Notes: generated from the letters alone by a model not told the origin. Shown: positions 7,045 through 15,771, numbered from the stretch's first letter. The stretch: 64,000 bases of DNA from UBA11524 sp964464815 (GCA_964464815.1 CAYXHF010000008.1:1-64000), one strand, 5' to 3'. Translations and numbers: made by a program.

Positions 7045-8185
7045 TGACGCGGCGTATATCGCCAATACATACGGCCGCTTCGATGCGGTGCTTGCGCAGG
7101 GACAGGGCGCAGCCTACACAGGTGCGGATGGACAGGAGTATATCGACTTCGGCACAGGCATCGGCGTGACGCTCTTTGGCGCATGCGACCCAGAATGGGT
7201 CAAGGCCGTTACCACACAGCTGACGACACTTGGACATACCTCGAACCTCTACTACACCGCGCCGCAGGCCGAGCTGGCCAAGCTCCTGTGCCAGCGCACG
7301 GGCATGAAGAAGGTCTTCTTCGCCAATTCCGGCGCCGAGGCCAACGAATGCGCCTTGAAGGTCGCCCGCAAGTACGGCGAAAAGCATGGCCGCAGCACCA
7401 TTGTCACCCTCGTCAACAGCTTCCATGGCCGCACGATTGCAACCCTGGCCGCCACGGGGCAGGATCGCTTTCACGAGCATTTCGGCCCCTTCCCGGATGG
7501 CTTTGTGTCCATCCCTGCGGGCGATGAAGCGGCGCTGGAAAACGTGCTGCGCTCCGGAAACGTCTGCGGCATCCTGATGGAAATGGTGCAGGGCGAAGGC
7601 GGCGTCATTCCGCTTGCGCCGTCCTTTGTCAAGAAGGCAGAAGCCATTTGCCGTGAGGAGGACATTCTGCTCATGGTCGATGAGGTGCAGACCGGCAATG
7701 GTCGCACCGGCACGCTCTACGCCTACGAGCAGTTTGGCATTCAGCCCGATGTCGTCACCACGGCCAAGGGACTTGGCGGCGGCTTGCCCATTGGCGCGTG
7801 CATGCTCTCTGCGCGTTGCGAGGACGTGCTGGGCAAGGGCGACCACGGATCGACCTTTGGCGGCAATCCGATTTGTGCCGCCGCCGCGCACAATGTCATT
7901 TCCCGCATTGATGATGCCCTGCTGCAAGGTGTCAACGAGCGTGCCGCCTTCATCCGTCAATCGCTTGATGGCGCACCGGGTGTGGCCGACGTAACAGGCC
8001 TTGGGCTGATGATTGGCATCCTGCCGACAAACAAGACAGCTGGCGAAATCGCCGCCGCTTGCCTGCGGGACGGCCTGATGGTGCTGACAGCGCACGAAAA
8101 GGTGCGTCTGCTGCCGCCGCTGAATATTTCCTATGACGACCTGCAAAAGGGCCTGACGATTCTGAAAAAGAATCTGGCTGAATAA
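7022..8185 (+). CDS. argD: Acetylornithine aminotransferase
   Basis: A PLP-dependent class III aminotransferase of 387 residues that converts acetylglutamate semialdehyde and glutamate to acetylornithine. FANSGAEANECALKVARKYG marks the phosphate-binding region, LMVDEVQTGNGRTG holds the cofactor aspartate, and TTAKGLGGGLPIGA contains the Schiff-base lysine. The gene starts 23 bp inside the end of argB, with AAGGAG well placed, so translation is probably coupled. It ends the arginine operon. argF, argG and argH are not in the window. Confidence 0.95.
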   Translation: MSQSIKHDDAAYIANTYGRFDAVLAQGQGAAYTGADGQEYIDFGTGIGVTLFGACDPEWVKAVTTQLTTLGHTSNLYYTAPQAELAKLLCQRTGMKKVFFANSGAEANECALKVARKYGEKHGRSTIVTLVNSFHGRTIATLAATGQDRFHEHFGPFPDGFVSIPAGDEAALENVLRSGNVCGILMEMVQGEGGVIPLAPSFVKKAEAICREEDILLMVDEVQTGNGRTGTLYAYEQFGIQPDVVTTAKGLGGGLPIGACMLSARCEDVLGKGDHGSTFGGNPICAAAAHNVISRIDDALLQGVNERAAFIRQSLDGAPGVADVTGLGLMIGILPTNKTAGEIAAACLRDGLMVLTAHEKVRLLPPLNISYDDLQKGLTILKKNLAE

Positions 8186-8189
8186 TATT

Positions 8190-8218
8190 GGCGCACTGCA
8201 AAAAAACAGCAGTGCGCC
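8190..8218 (+). promoter_or_regulatory. Hairpin after argD
   Basis: GGCGCACTGC (8190-8199) pairs perfectly with GCAGTGCGCC (8209-8218) around an A-rich loop. Only CUUGCC follows, so this is a poor terminator and may separate argD expression from the next gene by attenuation or RNA processing. Confidence 0.5.
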
Positions 8219-8242
8219 CTTGCCATGCATGGAGGTTTCCGG

Positions 8243-8869
8243 ATGACGTTTCTTTCCCCTGCTGCACCTGCGTCGTTGCAGCCCATTCTCGCGCGGCTGG
8301 ATGCTATGCTTGCCTCTGCGCCGACCCAGCGTCTGCTTCTGCTGATTGACGGCCCGTGTGGTAGCGGCAAAAGCACCCTCGCCAATCAACTGACCGACTT
8401 TCTGAACACCGCCGCGCCCAACACGGCAACCCTTTTGCACATGGATGACTTCTGCATCCCGCATGCGCAGAAGACACCGGAGCGCCTTGCCATTCCCGGC
8501 GGCAATGTCGATTCTGGCCGCCTGTGTGAGGAGGTGCTGACGCCCTTTTTCGCCCAGCAGCCCATTGCCTACCGCCGTTATGATTGCCACGCGGATGCGT
8601 TTTCGCCCCTCATTTGCCCTGCTGACACGCCTCTGCTGATTCTGGAAGGCAGCTACAGCCTGCTGCCCGACATTCGCCGTCATGCCGCGCTGAGCGTGTT
8701 TCTGACGGTGTCGCCCGCATGCCAGCAGCAGCGCCTGTTGCAGCGTGTCGGCCCGGAGCGCCTGAAAAGCTTCAACCAGCGCTGGATTCCGCTGGAAAAC
8801 GCGTATTTCAAGGCGTATCACCTGCCGGATGACGATTGTCTGGTGCTGTCATCCCACTGCATGATGTAA
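8243..8869 (+). CDS. Uridine kinase-like P-loop NTPase
   Basis: A 208-residue P-loop protein. LLIDGPCGSGKSTLANQL is the Walker A region near residue 38, and LLHMDDFCIPH with LEGSYSLLPD matches the Walker B and substrate-lid pattern of the uridine kinase / phosphoribulokinase family. Similar small proteins in Firmicutes are annotated as uridine kinase family but often act on unknown substrates. TGGAGG precedes the ATG at 8243. Its last 62 bp overlap an opposite-strand gene. It follows argD with only a hairpin between them and may share its transcript, but there is no obvious functional link to arginine. Confidence 0.75.
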   Translation: MTFLSPAAPASLQPILARLDAMLASAPTQRLLLLIDGPCGSGKSTLANQLTDFLNTAAPNTATLLHMDDFCIPHAQKTPERLAIPGGNVDSGRLCEEVLTPFFAQQPIAYRRYDCHADAFSPLICPADTPLLILEGSYSLLPDIRRHAALSVFLTVSPACQQQRLLQRVGPERLKSFNQRWIPLENAYFKAYHLPDDDCLVLSSHCMM

Positions 8870-9125
8870 ACACGCCCGTCTTGCCCTGCGCCACCTTCAT
8901 GCGCCGCATAATGGCATCGTATTGGTGATGGCGCGTTGCCTGCACTGGCGGTGAAGGCGGTGCGACAGGCGTTTCCTGTACCCTTGCTGGCAGTGCATTG
9001 ACCGGCGCACGCTCCTGCATAATGGGCGTGACCGCGTCGCTTTGACATTGCCACCAGATCCATTGCTCCTTTTGCTCCTGACTCGTTTTCGCCGCAAAGG
9101 GCGATACATTCGCTGCTTCGCGCAT
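8808..9125 (-). CDS. Small conserved-looking hypothetical protein, convergent overlap
   Basis: A 105-residue reading frame with an excellent ribosome binding site (AAGGAGG, 8-nt spacer) before its ATG at 9125. The middle is rich in proline and valine (VQETPVAPPSPPVQA) and looks unstructured. The C-terminal stretch HHQYDAIMRRMKVAQGK looks like a short amphipathic helix. No signal peptide or membrane segment is visible and I do not recognise the family. Its 3' end overlaps the end of the uridine kinase-like gene by 62 bp on the opposite strand. A function cannot be assigned. Confidence 0.5.
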   Translation of the reverse strand: MREAANVSPFAAKTSQEQKEQWIWWQCQSDAVTPIMQERAPVNALPARVQETPVAPPSPPVQATRHHQYDAIMRRMKVAQGKTGVFTSCSGMTAPDNRHPAGDTP

Positions 9126-9225
9126 CGCTCATTCCTCCTTCATGCTTTCTGTTTCATCTTATGCAGGAGATTGACCGTTGTGCCGCGAATATTCCTGATG
9201 AAAAAAAACCGGAGGTGCATGTTCC

Positions 9226-10107
9226 ATGGAGATTTCCCTTCGTTCTGGTCATACGACCGCCGTCGTCCGTCAGAAGGGCGCGCAAATGACATCCTTCAAG
9301 GGCAGTGATGACCGCGAGGTCATTTGGCAAGCCGACCCTGCGGTGTGGGCTAACCACGCGCCGGTGCTTTTCCCCATTTGCGGCAAGGCCAAAGACGATC
9401 ATGTCATCATTGATGGCGTCGCCTATCCGATGGGCAAGCACGGCTTCTCCCGCAATCCCGATTTCGCCATTGAGCGCGTCGGCGACGATTTTGTGGAGCT
9501 TGTCCTGACACCCACGGAGGAAAGCAAGCCGAGCTATCCCTTTGATTTCGCCTTCCACGTGCGCTATACGCTGACGGAGAATGGCTTCTCCACGCAATTT
9601 GTGGTCGAGAACCACTCCGAAACCGTGATGCCCTTCTGCTGTGGCGGCCATCCGGGCTTCATCGTCCCAATGGAGGAAGGTGCAAGCTACACCGACTATC
9701 AGCTGGTCTTCCCGCAGGTCGAGGAAGGTAAGAACAGCCTCTGTCCCGGTGGCACGCTCATCAACGGGGCGGAGTTTCTGCCCTGCTTCCATCATAGCCA
9801 GACGCTCCCGCTCAGCCATGACCTGTTTGACGAGCGCGACGCCCTGATTTTCACAGAGCTGAAGAGCCGTCAGGTTGACCTGGTGCATCGCGTCAGCGGC
9901 CACGGCCTGCGCTTTGCCTATCCGAAAATGGAGGTGCTGGCCATCTGGTCGATGCCGAAGAAAAACGCCGATTACGTCTGTCTCGAGCCGTGGCACGGCA
10001 TGCCGGGTCAGGTGGACGAAAGCGGCCGTTTTGAGGACAAGCCCTTCGTGACACTCCTCGCGCCGCATCACAGCTGGCAGGGCGGCTATAGCGTGTCGCT
10101 CATTTAA
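9226..10107 (+). CDS. Aldose 1-epimerase family protein (LacX-like)
   Basis: A 293-residue galactose mutarotase-fold protein. HAPVLFPICGKAKDD and MGKHGFSRNPDF near residues 45-90 and the CCGGHPGFIVPM segment near 145 are typical of the LacX/YihR-like branch, which acts on or binds hexoses rather than being the classical GalM. The catalytic glutamate of the family probably lies in the C-terminal part (CLEPWHGMPGQVDE). GGAGGTG precedes the ATG. It is a single-gene unit closed by a bidirectional terminator. The substrate is not known. Confidence 0.85.
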   Translation: MEISLRSGHTTAVVRQKGAQMTSFKGSDDREVIWQADPAVWANHAPVLFPICGKAKDDHVIIDGVAYPMGKHGFSRNPDFAIERVGDDFVELVLTPTEESKPSYPFDFAFHVRYTLTENGFSTQFVVENHSETVMPFCCGGHPGFIVPMEEGASYTDYQLVFPQVEEGKNSLCPGGTLINGAEFLPCFHHSQTLPLSHDLFDERDALIFTELKSRQVDLVHRVSGHGLRFAYPKMEVLAIWSMPKKNADYVCLEPWHGMPGQVDESGRFEDKPFVTLLAPHHSWQGGYSVSLI

Positions 10108-10115
10108 TCCAATAA

Positions 10116-10160
10116 AAGCAGCCCCTTTCGCCGACGCGTTGTCGGGAAAGGGGCTGCTTG
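10116..10160. terminator. Bidirectional terminator
   Basis: A 14-bp stem (AAGCAGCCCCTTTC with GAAAGGGGCTGCTT) separates the epimerase gene from the convergent APE-repeat gene. U-rich ends are present on both strands. Confidence 0.8.
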
Positions 10161-10161
10161 T

Positions 10162-10656
10162 TTATTCTGCATCCGTGTTGTCGTCTACATCCAGCGTCGG
10201 CGCGGTCTTTTCCGCGATGGTTTCCGCCGCTTCATGAACGTCTGCGAGCATTTCCTCCACGTTGATGGTCGGAATTTCTTCCTCCACAGGGGTAGCCGTC
10301 GGCGCTTCTTCTTCCGCTACGGTTTCCGGAGCTTCCGGAGCTTCCGGTGCTTCCGGTGCCTCCGGTGCCTCCGGTGCTTCCGGTGCGTTTTGGGCTTCCC
10401 GCAGCTCCTGCAATTGCGTGTCAAGCTGCTTCATTTCTTCCAGCATCGTGTGCAGCGTGGCGGGCACTTCCTCGCCCTGCTGCCAGAGCGCATACACCTG
10501 CACACCCAGCTGGTTTTGCAGCTCCTTGCGGCGCGCGGTCATGCTCATCTCGTCCATCTTCTGCTTCGTGCTGTTAGCGATATTGGTCGCGGCCTTGTTG
10601 ACAACCTTGACACTCTGCACCCAGATATCCTTCACCGTCTTGCTGATATCAGCCAT
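10162..10656 (-). CDS. Coiled-coil protein with Ala-Pro-Glu repeats
   Basis: A 164-residue cytoplasmic-looking protein with no signal peptide. Residues 1-30 form a basic helix (KDIWVQSVKVVNKAATNIAN). Residues 35-90 look like a coiled coil that includes ELQNQLGVQVYALWQQG, similar in style to small zinc-ribbon or helical proteins of Firmicutes. Seven consecutive APE triplets follow, and the tail is highly acidic. The start ATG at 10656 follows AAAGGAGC. It has no cysteines for a zinc ribbon. The family is not recognised. Confidence 0.75.
   Translation of the reverse strand: MADISKTVKDIWVQSVKVVNKAATNIANSTKQKMDEMSMTARRKELQNQLGVQVYALWQQGEEVPATLHTMLEEMKQLDTQLQELREAQNAPEAPEAPEAPEAPEAPEAPETVAEEEAPTATPVEEEIPTINVEEMLADVHEAAETIAEKTAPTLDVDDNTDAE
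10327..10386 (-). repeat. 9-bp tandem repeat encoding APE triplets
   Basis: About seven imperfect copies of a 9-bp unit (plus-strand GCTTCCGGT) encode Ala-Pro-Glu. Copies differ only at wobble positions, so the repeat could change length by slippage without shifting frame. Confidence 0.8.
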
Positions 10657-10729
10657 GTTGTTCTGCTCCTTTTCATAAATTTCGTGCATAGGATTCGCCA
10701 TGCATCGGTGCATTTCCTGCCTGATGCAA

Positions 10730-10777
10730 AAAAAGAGTACGCGGACAGCCTTTCGCTTTCCGAAAATGCTGTCCGCG
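10730..10777 (-). terminator. Terminator of the transketolase operon
   Basis: CGCGGACAGC (10740-10749) pairs with GCTGTCCGCG (10768-10777), and a run of seven U follows on the minus strand. Confidence 0.8.
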
Positions 10778-10791
10778 CATTGTTGATGCTA

Positions 10792-11706
10792 TTACGCCTT
10801 CATGACGCGCTCAGCAATCTGCTTGCCCGTCAGGCCGTATTCTTCCAGCAGTGCCGCCGGCTTGCCAGACTGGCCAAACACATCGTTGATGCCAATCTTC
10901 TCGAACTTTTCCAAGCCCATGCCGCAGATGGCAGACGCCACCGCATCGCCCAGACCGCCGATGATGGAATGCTCCTCAACCGTGAAGACCTTGCCGCACT
11001 TGGCCGCATAGGTACGGGCCAGCTCGTCATCAAAGGGCTTCAGGGTGTGGAAGGACACCAGCGCCGCGTCAATGCCCTGCGCCGCCAGCAGCTCCACCGC
11101 CTCCAGGCAGTGCTCCAGCATAATGCCGCAGGTGAAAATCACGCAGTCCTTGCCATCCTTAATGACCGTGCCCTTGCCCACAGTGAAGGGACGCGCCTCA
11201 TACACCGGCGACGGCAGACGCGCGGTACGGATGTACACCGGGCCGTTGATTTCTGCCGCAGCGCGGACGCACTGCTCGCACTCGGTCGCGTCACTGGGAA
11301 CGAACACCGTCATGTTCGGCAGCACGCGCATCAGGGCAATATCCTCAATCGCCTGATGCGAACCGCCGTCCTCACCCAGCGTCACGCCTGCGTGGGAGAA
11401 GCCAAACTTCACGTTGAAGTTCGGGTAGCACACGCCGTTGCGAATCTGGTCATAGCTGCGTCCCGCGAACACCGCGAAGGTGGAGCAGAACGGAATCATG
11501 CCCATCGTGGACATACCGGCGGCCATATCAACCATGTTCGCCTCGGCAATGCCGCAGTCGATGAAGCGATCCGGATATGCCTTCTTGAAGCCATTGGTCA
11601 TCGTGGCGGCCGCCAGGTCAGCGTCCAGCACGACCACCTTGTCATTTTCAGCGCCCAGCTTGACGATGGCCTCGCCATACGCCACGCGAATTGCTTTCTT
11701 TTCCAT
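10792..11706 (-). CDS. Transketolase, C-terminal subunit
   Basis: A 304-residue half-transketolase containing the pyrimidine-binding and C-terminal domains. FIDCGIAEANMVDMAAGM carries the catalytic glutamate that activates thiamine diphosphate, and FTVEEHSIIGGLGDAVA is the C-terminal domain signature. Two-gene transketolases are common in Clostridia and Archaea. It acts in the non-oxidative pentose phosphate pathway by moving two-carbon units between sugar phosphates. It starts 4 bp after the N-terminal subunit's stop, with GGAGGG upstream of the ATG at 11706. Confidence 0.93.
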   Translation of the reverse strand: MEKKAIRVAYGEAIVKLGAENDKVVVLDADLAAATMTNGFKKAYPDRFIDCGIAEANMVDMAAGMSTMGMIPFCSTFAVFAGRSYDQIRNGVCYPNFNVKFGFSHAGVTLGEDGGSHQAIEDIALMRVLPNMTVFVPSDATECEQCVRAAAEINGPVYIRTARLPSPVYEARPFTVGKGTVIKDGKDCVIFTCGIMLEHCLEAVELLAAQGIDAALVSFHTLKPFDDELARTYAAKCGKVFTVEEHSIIGGLGDAVASAICGMGLEKFEKIGINDVFGQSGKPAALLEEYGLTGKQIAERVMKA

Positions 11707-11710
11707 TTGT

Positions 11711-12526
11711 TCAGCCCTCCAACTCACTCAGCGCCTGCGCCGTCTGTTCTGCATTGGGTGCCTTGCCGTGCCAGCCAACCTGGCCTTCCATGAAGGAAAC
11801 GCCCTTGCCCTTGAGGGTGTGCAGATGCACCAGACGCGGCTTGCCGGGGCATGCGGGGGTGTGGAGCGCATCCAGCACCTGCTGCATGTCGTTGCCGTCT
11901 TCCACTTCCACCACGTCATAGCCGAAGGCGCGGAACTTGGCGTTCACGTCGCCCAGCGACATGACCTCGTCATTCGTGCCGTCAATCTGCATGCCGTTGT
12001 GGTCAAAAATCACCGTCAGGTTGTCCAGCTGATAGTGCGCCGCCGCCATAGAGGCTTCCCACACCAGACCTTCCTGAGACTCGCCGTCACCGATGATGGT
12101 GTAGACGTGGCAGGGATTGCCCGTCTTCTTCGCACCCAGTGCCATACCAACGGCGATGGAGATGCCCTGACCCAGAGAGCCAGTGGAGGCATCCACACCG
12201 GGGCACTTCTTCGTGTCCGGATGGCCCTGCAAAATGCCATGCAGCTGACGGAAGTGATCAAACTCTTCCGGGCCGAAATAGCCACGCTCGCACAGCGTGC
12301 CGTACAGGCCCGGTGCCGCATGACCCTTGGACAGCACGAAGCGGTCGCGATTGGGGTTCTTGTCGTCCTTGGGATCAATGCCCTTCATCACATCAAAATA
12401 CAGTGCGACAAAAGCTTCCGTTGCCGACAAGGAGCCGCCGGGATGACCCGCGCCGGCCTTGTTCGTCATGATAATGATGTCACGCCGCACACGACGGCAG
12501 ACGTCTTGGAGTTCCTGAATATCCAT
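11711..12526 (-). CDS. Transketolase, N-terminal subunit
   Basis: A 271-residue subunit carrying the thiamine-diphosphate-binding domain. AGHPGGSLSATEAFVALYF and LSKGHAAPGLYGTL are typical, and IIGDGESQEGLVWEASMAAAHYQLDNL is the metal-diphosphate motif (GDG...N). The ATG at 12526 follows GAGGAGGTAC at good spacing. It is the first gene of a two-gene operon with a consensus promoter and a downstream terminator. Confidence 0.94.
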   Translation of the reverse strand: MDIQELQDVCRRVRRDIIIMTNKAGAGHPGGSLSATEAFVALYFDVMKGIDPKDDKNPNRDRFVLSKGHAAPGLYGTLCERGYFGPEEFDHFRQLHGILQGHPDTKKCPGVDASTGSLGQGISIAVGMALGAKKTGNPCHVYTIIGDGESQEGLVWEASMAAAHYQLDNLTVIFDHNGMQIDGTNDEVMSLGDVNAKFRAFGYDVVEVEDGNDMQQVLDALHTPACPGKPRLVHLHTLKGKGVSFMEGQVGWHGKAPNAEQTAQALSELEG

Positions 12527-12631
12527 CAAAGTACCTCCTCATATATCCTGTCACCGCATCAAACGCAGTGCGCCAGTCTTCTTTATGTGTTGCCCTGTAG
12601 GCCGCACAAAGGAAATCTTCCTTTGCTTTCC

Positions 12632-12660
12632 ATTATAGTCAGGTTTCCCGGCGTTGTCAA
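12632..12660 (-). promoter_or_regulatory. Consensus promoter of the transketolase operon
   Basis: TTGACA (12655-12660) and TATAAT (12632-12637) with a 17-bp spacer on the minus strand. A small perfect hairpin (AAAGGAA/TTCCTTT, 12608-12624) lies in the leader. Confidence 0.85.
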
Positions 12661-12726
12661 TGTTTCTCGGGGAAGATTTGTCTTTTTTGCTTTTTTTCGC
12701 CCCCGATGAGCGCATGTTTTCGCCAT

Positions 12727-14643
12727 TTACAAGGAGGCAAGGCGATAGACCACCCAGGCGCCGCACCACGCCAACAGCCACTGGCGCAGGATGGTTCCTG
12801 CCATCAGGCGCTTGCTGTGCATTTCCTTCTGCATGGCCGCCGTTGCCGCCGCACAGGGTGGATAGAGCAATACAAACACCATCAGTGCCATCGTTGCCGC
12901 GCGTGTTGGCAGGCATGCCGCCAGCGCCGCATGCAGCTGCCCATGCCCTGATAAAACCGCCAGCGTGCTGATGATGCTTTCCTTCGCCAGCAGTCCCGAC
13001 AGGAGCGCCGCCGTCATTTCCGGCGTACCGAACCCCAGCGGCGCGAGCAATGGTGCGACGCCTCCGGCGATGCTCCCCAGGATGCTCTGTGACGTGCTGC
13101 TTGCCCATTGTCCCGACCATGTGAAGCGTCCCATAACCCACACCACCACAGAGGAAAGCAGGATCACACTGCATGCCCGCGACAGAAACGCCCTTGTGTG
13201 CCGCAGCATCCGGCGCACCACACTGCCCAGCGTTGGCAGACGATAGGTCGGCAGCTCCATCACAAACGCCGCCGCCTCACCCGGAAAGTGCGTCCGGCGC
13301 AATCCCTGCGATACAATGCCAGCCAGCAGCACCCCTGCGATGCACACGGCCACCATCACGCCCGCACCGCGTCCCAAATGCGCCGCCAACGCCGCATAGA
13401 CCGGCAGCTTTGCACTGCATGACATCATCGGCAGCAGCATCAGCGTGAAGCGGCGGTCACGCTCCTGCCGCATCGTCTGCACCGACAGCGCCGCCGGTAC
13501 GGTGCAACCAAAGCCCAGCAACAGCGGAATGAACGCCTGGCCGCTCAAACCCCATGCACGCATCGGACGATCCATCAAAAACGCCGCCCGCGCCATGTAT
13601 CCGCTGTCCTCCAATAGTGCCAGAAACAGGAACAGAAGCAGCAGCATCGGCAGAAAGCTGACCACACTGCCCACACCCATCATCAACCCTTCGCCAATCA
13701 GCCGCCGCAGGACAAGCGCCACCTGCATGCCCGCAAGCGCCTTGTCCACCAGCATTTGCACCTGCTCCACACCCGCGGAAAGAAGCGCCGACAACCCCCT
13801 TCCCGGCGCACCAAAGGCCACCGCCAGCATTCCCGAGAGGAGCAGCAGCATAATCGGTAGCGCCAGCAGTGGATGCAACACCAGCGCATCCAGCGCATCC
13901 GTCAGGTTCGCCTTCTGGCCACTTTCGCGCATAAAGCGCTTCGCCCGGGCGTCAGCCCATGCATATCGCTCACACGCAATGGCCGATGGTGCGTCCATGC
14001 CGCACTGCGCTTCCAGCACAGCACGCGCCGCCTGTACCATTTCTGCCTTCACGGGATAGTCGTCGCCTTCCAGACACTTCCACGCTTCAAAGGGCGTCAT
14101 TGTCTCCGGCAGGGCCGCGATGGCCTTGTGAATAGCCGTCGTTTCCCGTGGCAATGGCGGCACGCGCAGCTTTTCCTGCACGCACGCTAGCAGCTCGTCG
14201 ATGCCTTCTCCCGTTCGCGCTGTCAAAAAGCACACCGGCATGCCCAGCGCCCCTTCAAGGCCCTTTCGGTCAAAGGATAGCCCGTTTTTTCGGCATTCGT
14301 CCATCATGTTCAGCGCCAGCACCATCGGCTTTTGCAGCTGCATCAGCTGATGTGTCAGGTAGAGGCCACGTGCAATGGCCGTGGCATCAACAATTTGCAG
14401 GATGCCGTCGTATGCACCCTGCCGCAGGTAGTCAACCGTCACCCGCTCCTCCGCTGAATAGGGACTGAGCGCACATGTACCCGGCAAATCAACCCAGCGT
14501 AGGTCTTTTTCCGGCGTTTCGCCTTCCTTGCGCTCCACCGTCACGCCCGGCCAGTTGCCCACATGCTGATGCAGACCTGTCACGGCATTGAACAGCGTCG
14601 TCTTGCCGCAATTCGGGCTGCCCACCAGCGCAATTGTCTTCAT
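12727..14643 (-). CDS. feoB: Ferrous iron transporter FeoB
   Basis: A 638-residue ferrous iron permease. The N-terminal G domain has GSPNCGKTTLFN (G1), GVTVERKEG (G2 region), WVDLPGTCAL (G3) and LNMMDE (G4). The rest carries the gate-type membrane segments, including LLLGFGCTVPAAL near residue 370 and MMSCSAKLPVYAAL near 410, both metal-path signatures of FeoB. Its ATG overlaps the feoA stop. The frame ends about 65 bp before the transketolase promoter, with no clear terminator seen. It is the last gene of spoIVFA-spoIVFB-feoA-feoB. Confidence 0.95.
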   Translation of the reverse strand: MKTIALVGSPNCGKTTLFNAVTGLHQHVGNWPGVTVERKEGETPEKDLRWVDLPGTCALSPYSAEERVTVDYLRQGAYDGILQIVDATAIARGLYLTHQLMQLQKPMVLALNMMDECRKNGLSFDRKGLEGALGMPVCFLTARTGEGIDELLACVQEKLRVPPLPRETTAIHKAIAALPETMTPFEAWKCLEGDDYPVKAEMVQAARAVLEAQCGMDAPSAIACERYAWADARAKRFMRESGQKANLTDALDALVLHPLLALPIMLLLLSGMLAVAFGAPGRGLSALLSAGVEQVQMLVDKALAGMQVALVLRRLIGEGLMMGVGSVVSFLPMLLLLFLFLALLEDSGYMARAAFLMDRPMRAWGLSGQAFIPLLLGFGCTVPAALSVQTMRQERDRRFTLMLLPMMSCSAKLPVYAALAAHLGRGAGVMVAVCIAGVLLAGIVSQGLRRTHFPGEAAAFVMELPTYRLPTLGSVVRRMLRHTRAFLSRACSVILLSSVVVWVMGRFTWSGQWASSTSQSILGSIAGGVAPLLAPLGFGTPEMTAALLSGLLAKESIISTLAVLSGHGQLHAALAACLPTRAATMALMVFVLLYPPCAAATAAMQKEMHSKRLMAGTILRQWLLAWCGAWVVYRLASL

Positions 14644-14879
14644 GAGCCTTTGTCACCGCCTGTTTGCACGTCAATTTGCCTTGCCAGCGCCTTGCGCAGC
14701 GAAATGCGCACGCCGCGCACCCGCAGAATCATCGGATCACCCAGCAGTGCCGTGCCAATCAGCTGCACCCGGCTGCCCGGCGTCAGTCCCATATCCAGCA
14801 ACCGGCGTTGCATGGCCTTTGTGCCGCCCGTTCGCAAAATCACGCCCTGCTGCCCTGCCTTCAAGCTCGATAGCATCAT
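14640..14879 (-). CDS. feoA: FeoA iron transport accessory protein
   Basis: A 79-residue SH3-like protein that supports FeoB. AMQRRLLDMGLTPGSRVQLI and GDPMILRVRGVRISLRKALARQI are the standard FeoA pattern. The start is the first of two ATGs (14879) after AGGAGG. Its stop overlaps the feoB start by 4 bp. Its first 143 bp are also covered, in another frame, by the end of the upstream spoIVFB frame, which is unusual for a same-strand overlap. Confidence 0.9.
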   Translation of the reverse strand: MMLSSLKAGQQGVILRTGGTKAMQRRLLDMGLTPGSRVQLIGTALLGDPMILRVRGVRISLRKALARQIDVQTGGDKGS

Positions 14880-15771
14880 GCTTTTCCTCCTGCTGCAAGC
14901 ATTCGCCCATGCTTTGCTGCGGTGCATCCAGATACGCCGCAATCACCTGCTGCTCGCTCAGCATCCCCAGACACGCCATGTTGCCCATTTGCAGCACGCA
15001 GAAGATGCTCATGCGTGTCGGATGCAGGTGGCATACGGCCTGCCGCAACGATTGTGTTTCCAGCACCATCAGCACCTGTCCGGCCAGAATGCCCTTTTCT
15101 TCCAAGCGAATGCGCCTGTCCATGAAATCCTGCAATTCTGCCATGGCGCGTGTGGTCGTAGCGCTTGTCGCGCTGTAAAGCAGAAAGCATCCCACCAGGG
15201 ACAGCGACCAATTTGCATTCCCCTGTCCAAAGGACAGCATCACGCCCAGCACCACCAAGCCAGCACCCAGCACCGTACCCAGTATGCGCATCACGCGCCA
15301 GCATGTCTCCCGCCGAAAAAAGCGCCCCAGCAAGGCAGACAGCAGTCGTCCGCCATCCAGCGGCAACGCCGGAAGCAGATTGACCATCAGCAGCCCTGCG
15401 TTCGCAAGGAACATTCCTCGTCCCAGCGTCAGCGCCAGCACGTTCCACTTCGTCAGAAAAAACGCCAGTACGCACAGCAGAAAGCTCATGCACGGCCCGG
15501 CCAGAATGATGGACACACGCTTTCCGCGTGGCAGCGATTCCTCCTCGTCCAGGCGCATCAGCGCTCCCAGGGGCGTGATCTCCACCTCCTGCGGTGGCGC
15601 GTGCAGGAGATACGCCATCAGGGTATGCGCGCCCTCATGCAGCAAAACCGACGTAATTCCCCAGCACCACATCACCCTGCGCGGCCCAAGGAGTGACAGC
15701 ACCAGCCAAATCGCCGTCGCTGGATGCATCCGGATGTCCGTTTGCCCAATCGTCCCAAGCTTTCGCTTCAT
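14737..15771 (-). CDS. spoIVFB: Site-2 protease (M50), SpoIVFB-like
   Basis: A 344-residue integral membrane zinc protease. LLHEGAHTLMAYLL is the HExxH zinc motif and LPALPLDGGRLL supplies the aspartate ligand. In Bacillus, SpoIVFB cuts pro-sigma-K inside the mother cell membrane. The gene starts with a 4-bp overlap on a SpoIVFA-like gene, which supports the assignment. A CBS-like C-terminal part ends around residue 295 (EQQVIAAYLDAPQQS). The last 48 residues are encoded inside feoA in another frame and have atypical composition, so the original stop may have been lost by mutation or an indel. Confidence 0.85.
   Translation of the reverse strand: MKRKLGTIGQTDIRMHPATAIWLVLSLLGPRRVMWCWGITSVLLHEGAHTLMAYLLHAPPQEVEITPLGALMRLDEEESLPRGKRVSIILAGPCMSFLLCVLAFFLTKWNVLALTLGRGMFLANAGLLMVNLLPALPLDGGRLLSALLGRFFRRETCWRVMRILGTVLGAGLVVLGVMLSFGQGNANWSLSLVGCFLLYSATSATTTRAMAELQDFMDRRIRLEEKGILAGQVLMVLETQSLRQAVCHLHPTRMSIFCVLQMGNMACLGMLSEQQVIAAYLDAPQQSMGECLQQEEKHDAIELEGRAAGRDFANGRHKGHATPVAGYGTDAGQPGAADWHGTAG

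Noticed and set aside
7001..8821. A 606-codon open frame on the minus strand opposite argD and the NTPase gene
   Set aside because: It is antisense to well-conserved argD and has an Ala/Gln/His-rich composition without motifs. The same reasoning rejects long antisense frames at 16529-17896, 21027-22439, 23898-25451 and 27080-29281.
10234..11793. A 519-codon open frame on the plus strand opposite the transketolase C-terminal gene
   Set aside because: It has no ribosome binding site and an amino acid composition rich in His, Arg and Leu, as expected from antisense reading of a GC-rich gene. The minus-strand genes are clear transketolase subunits.
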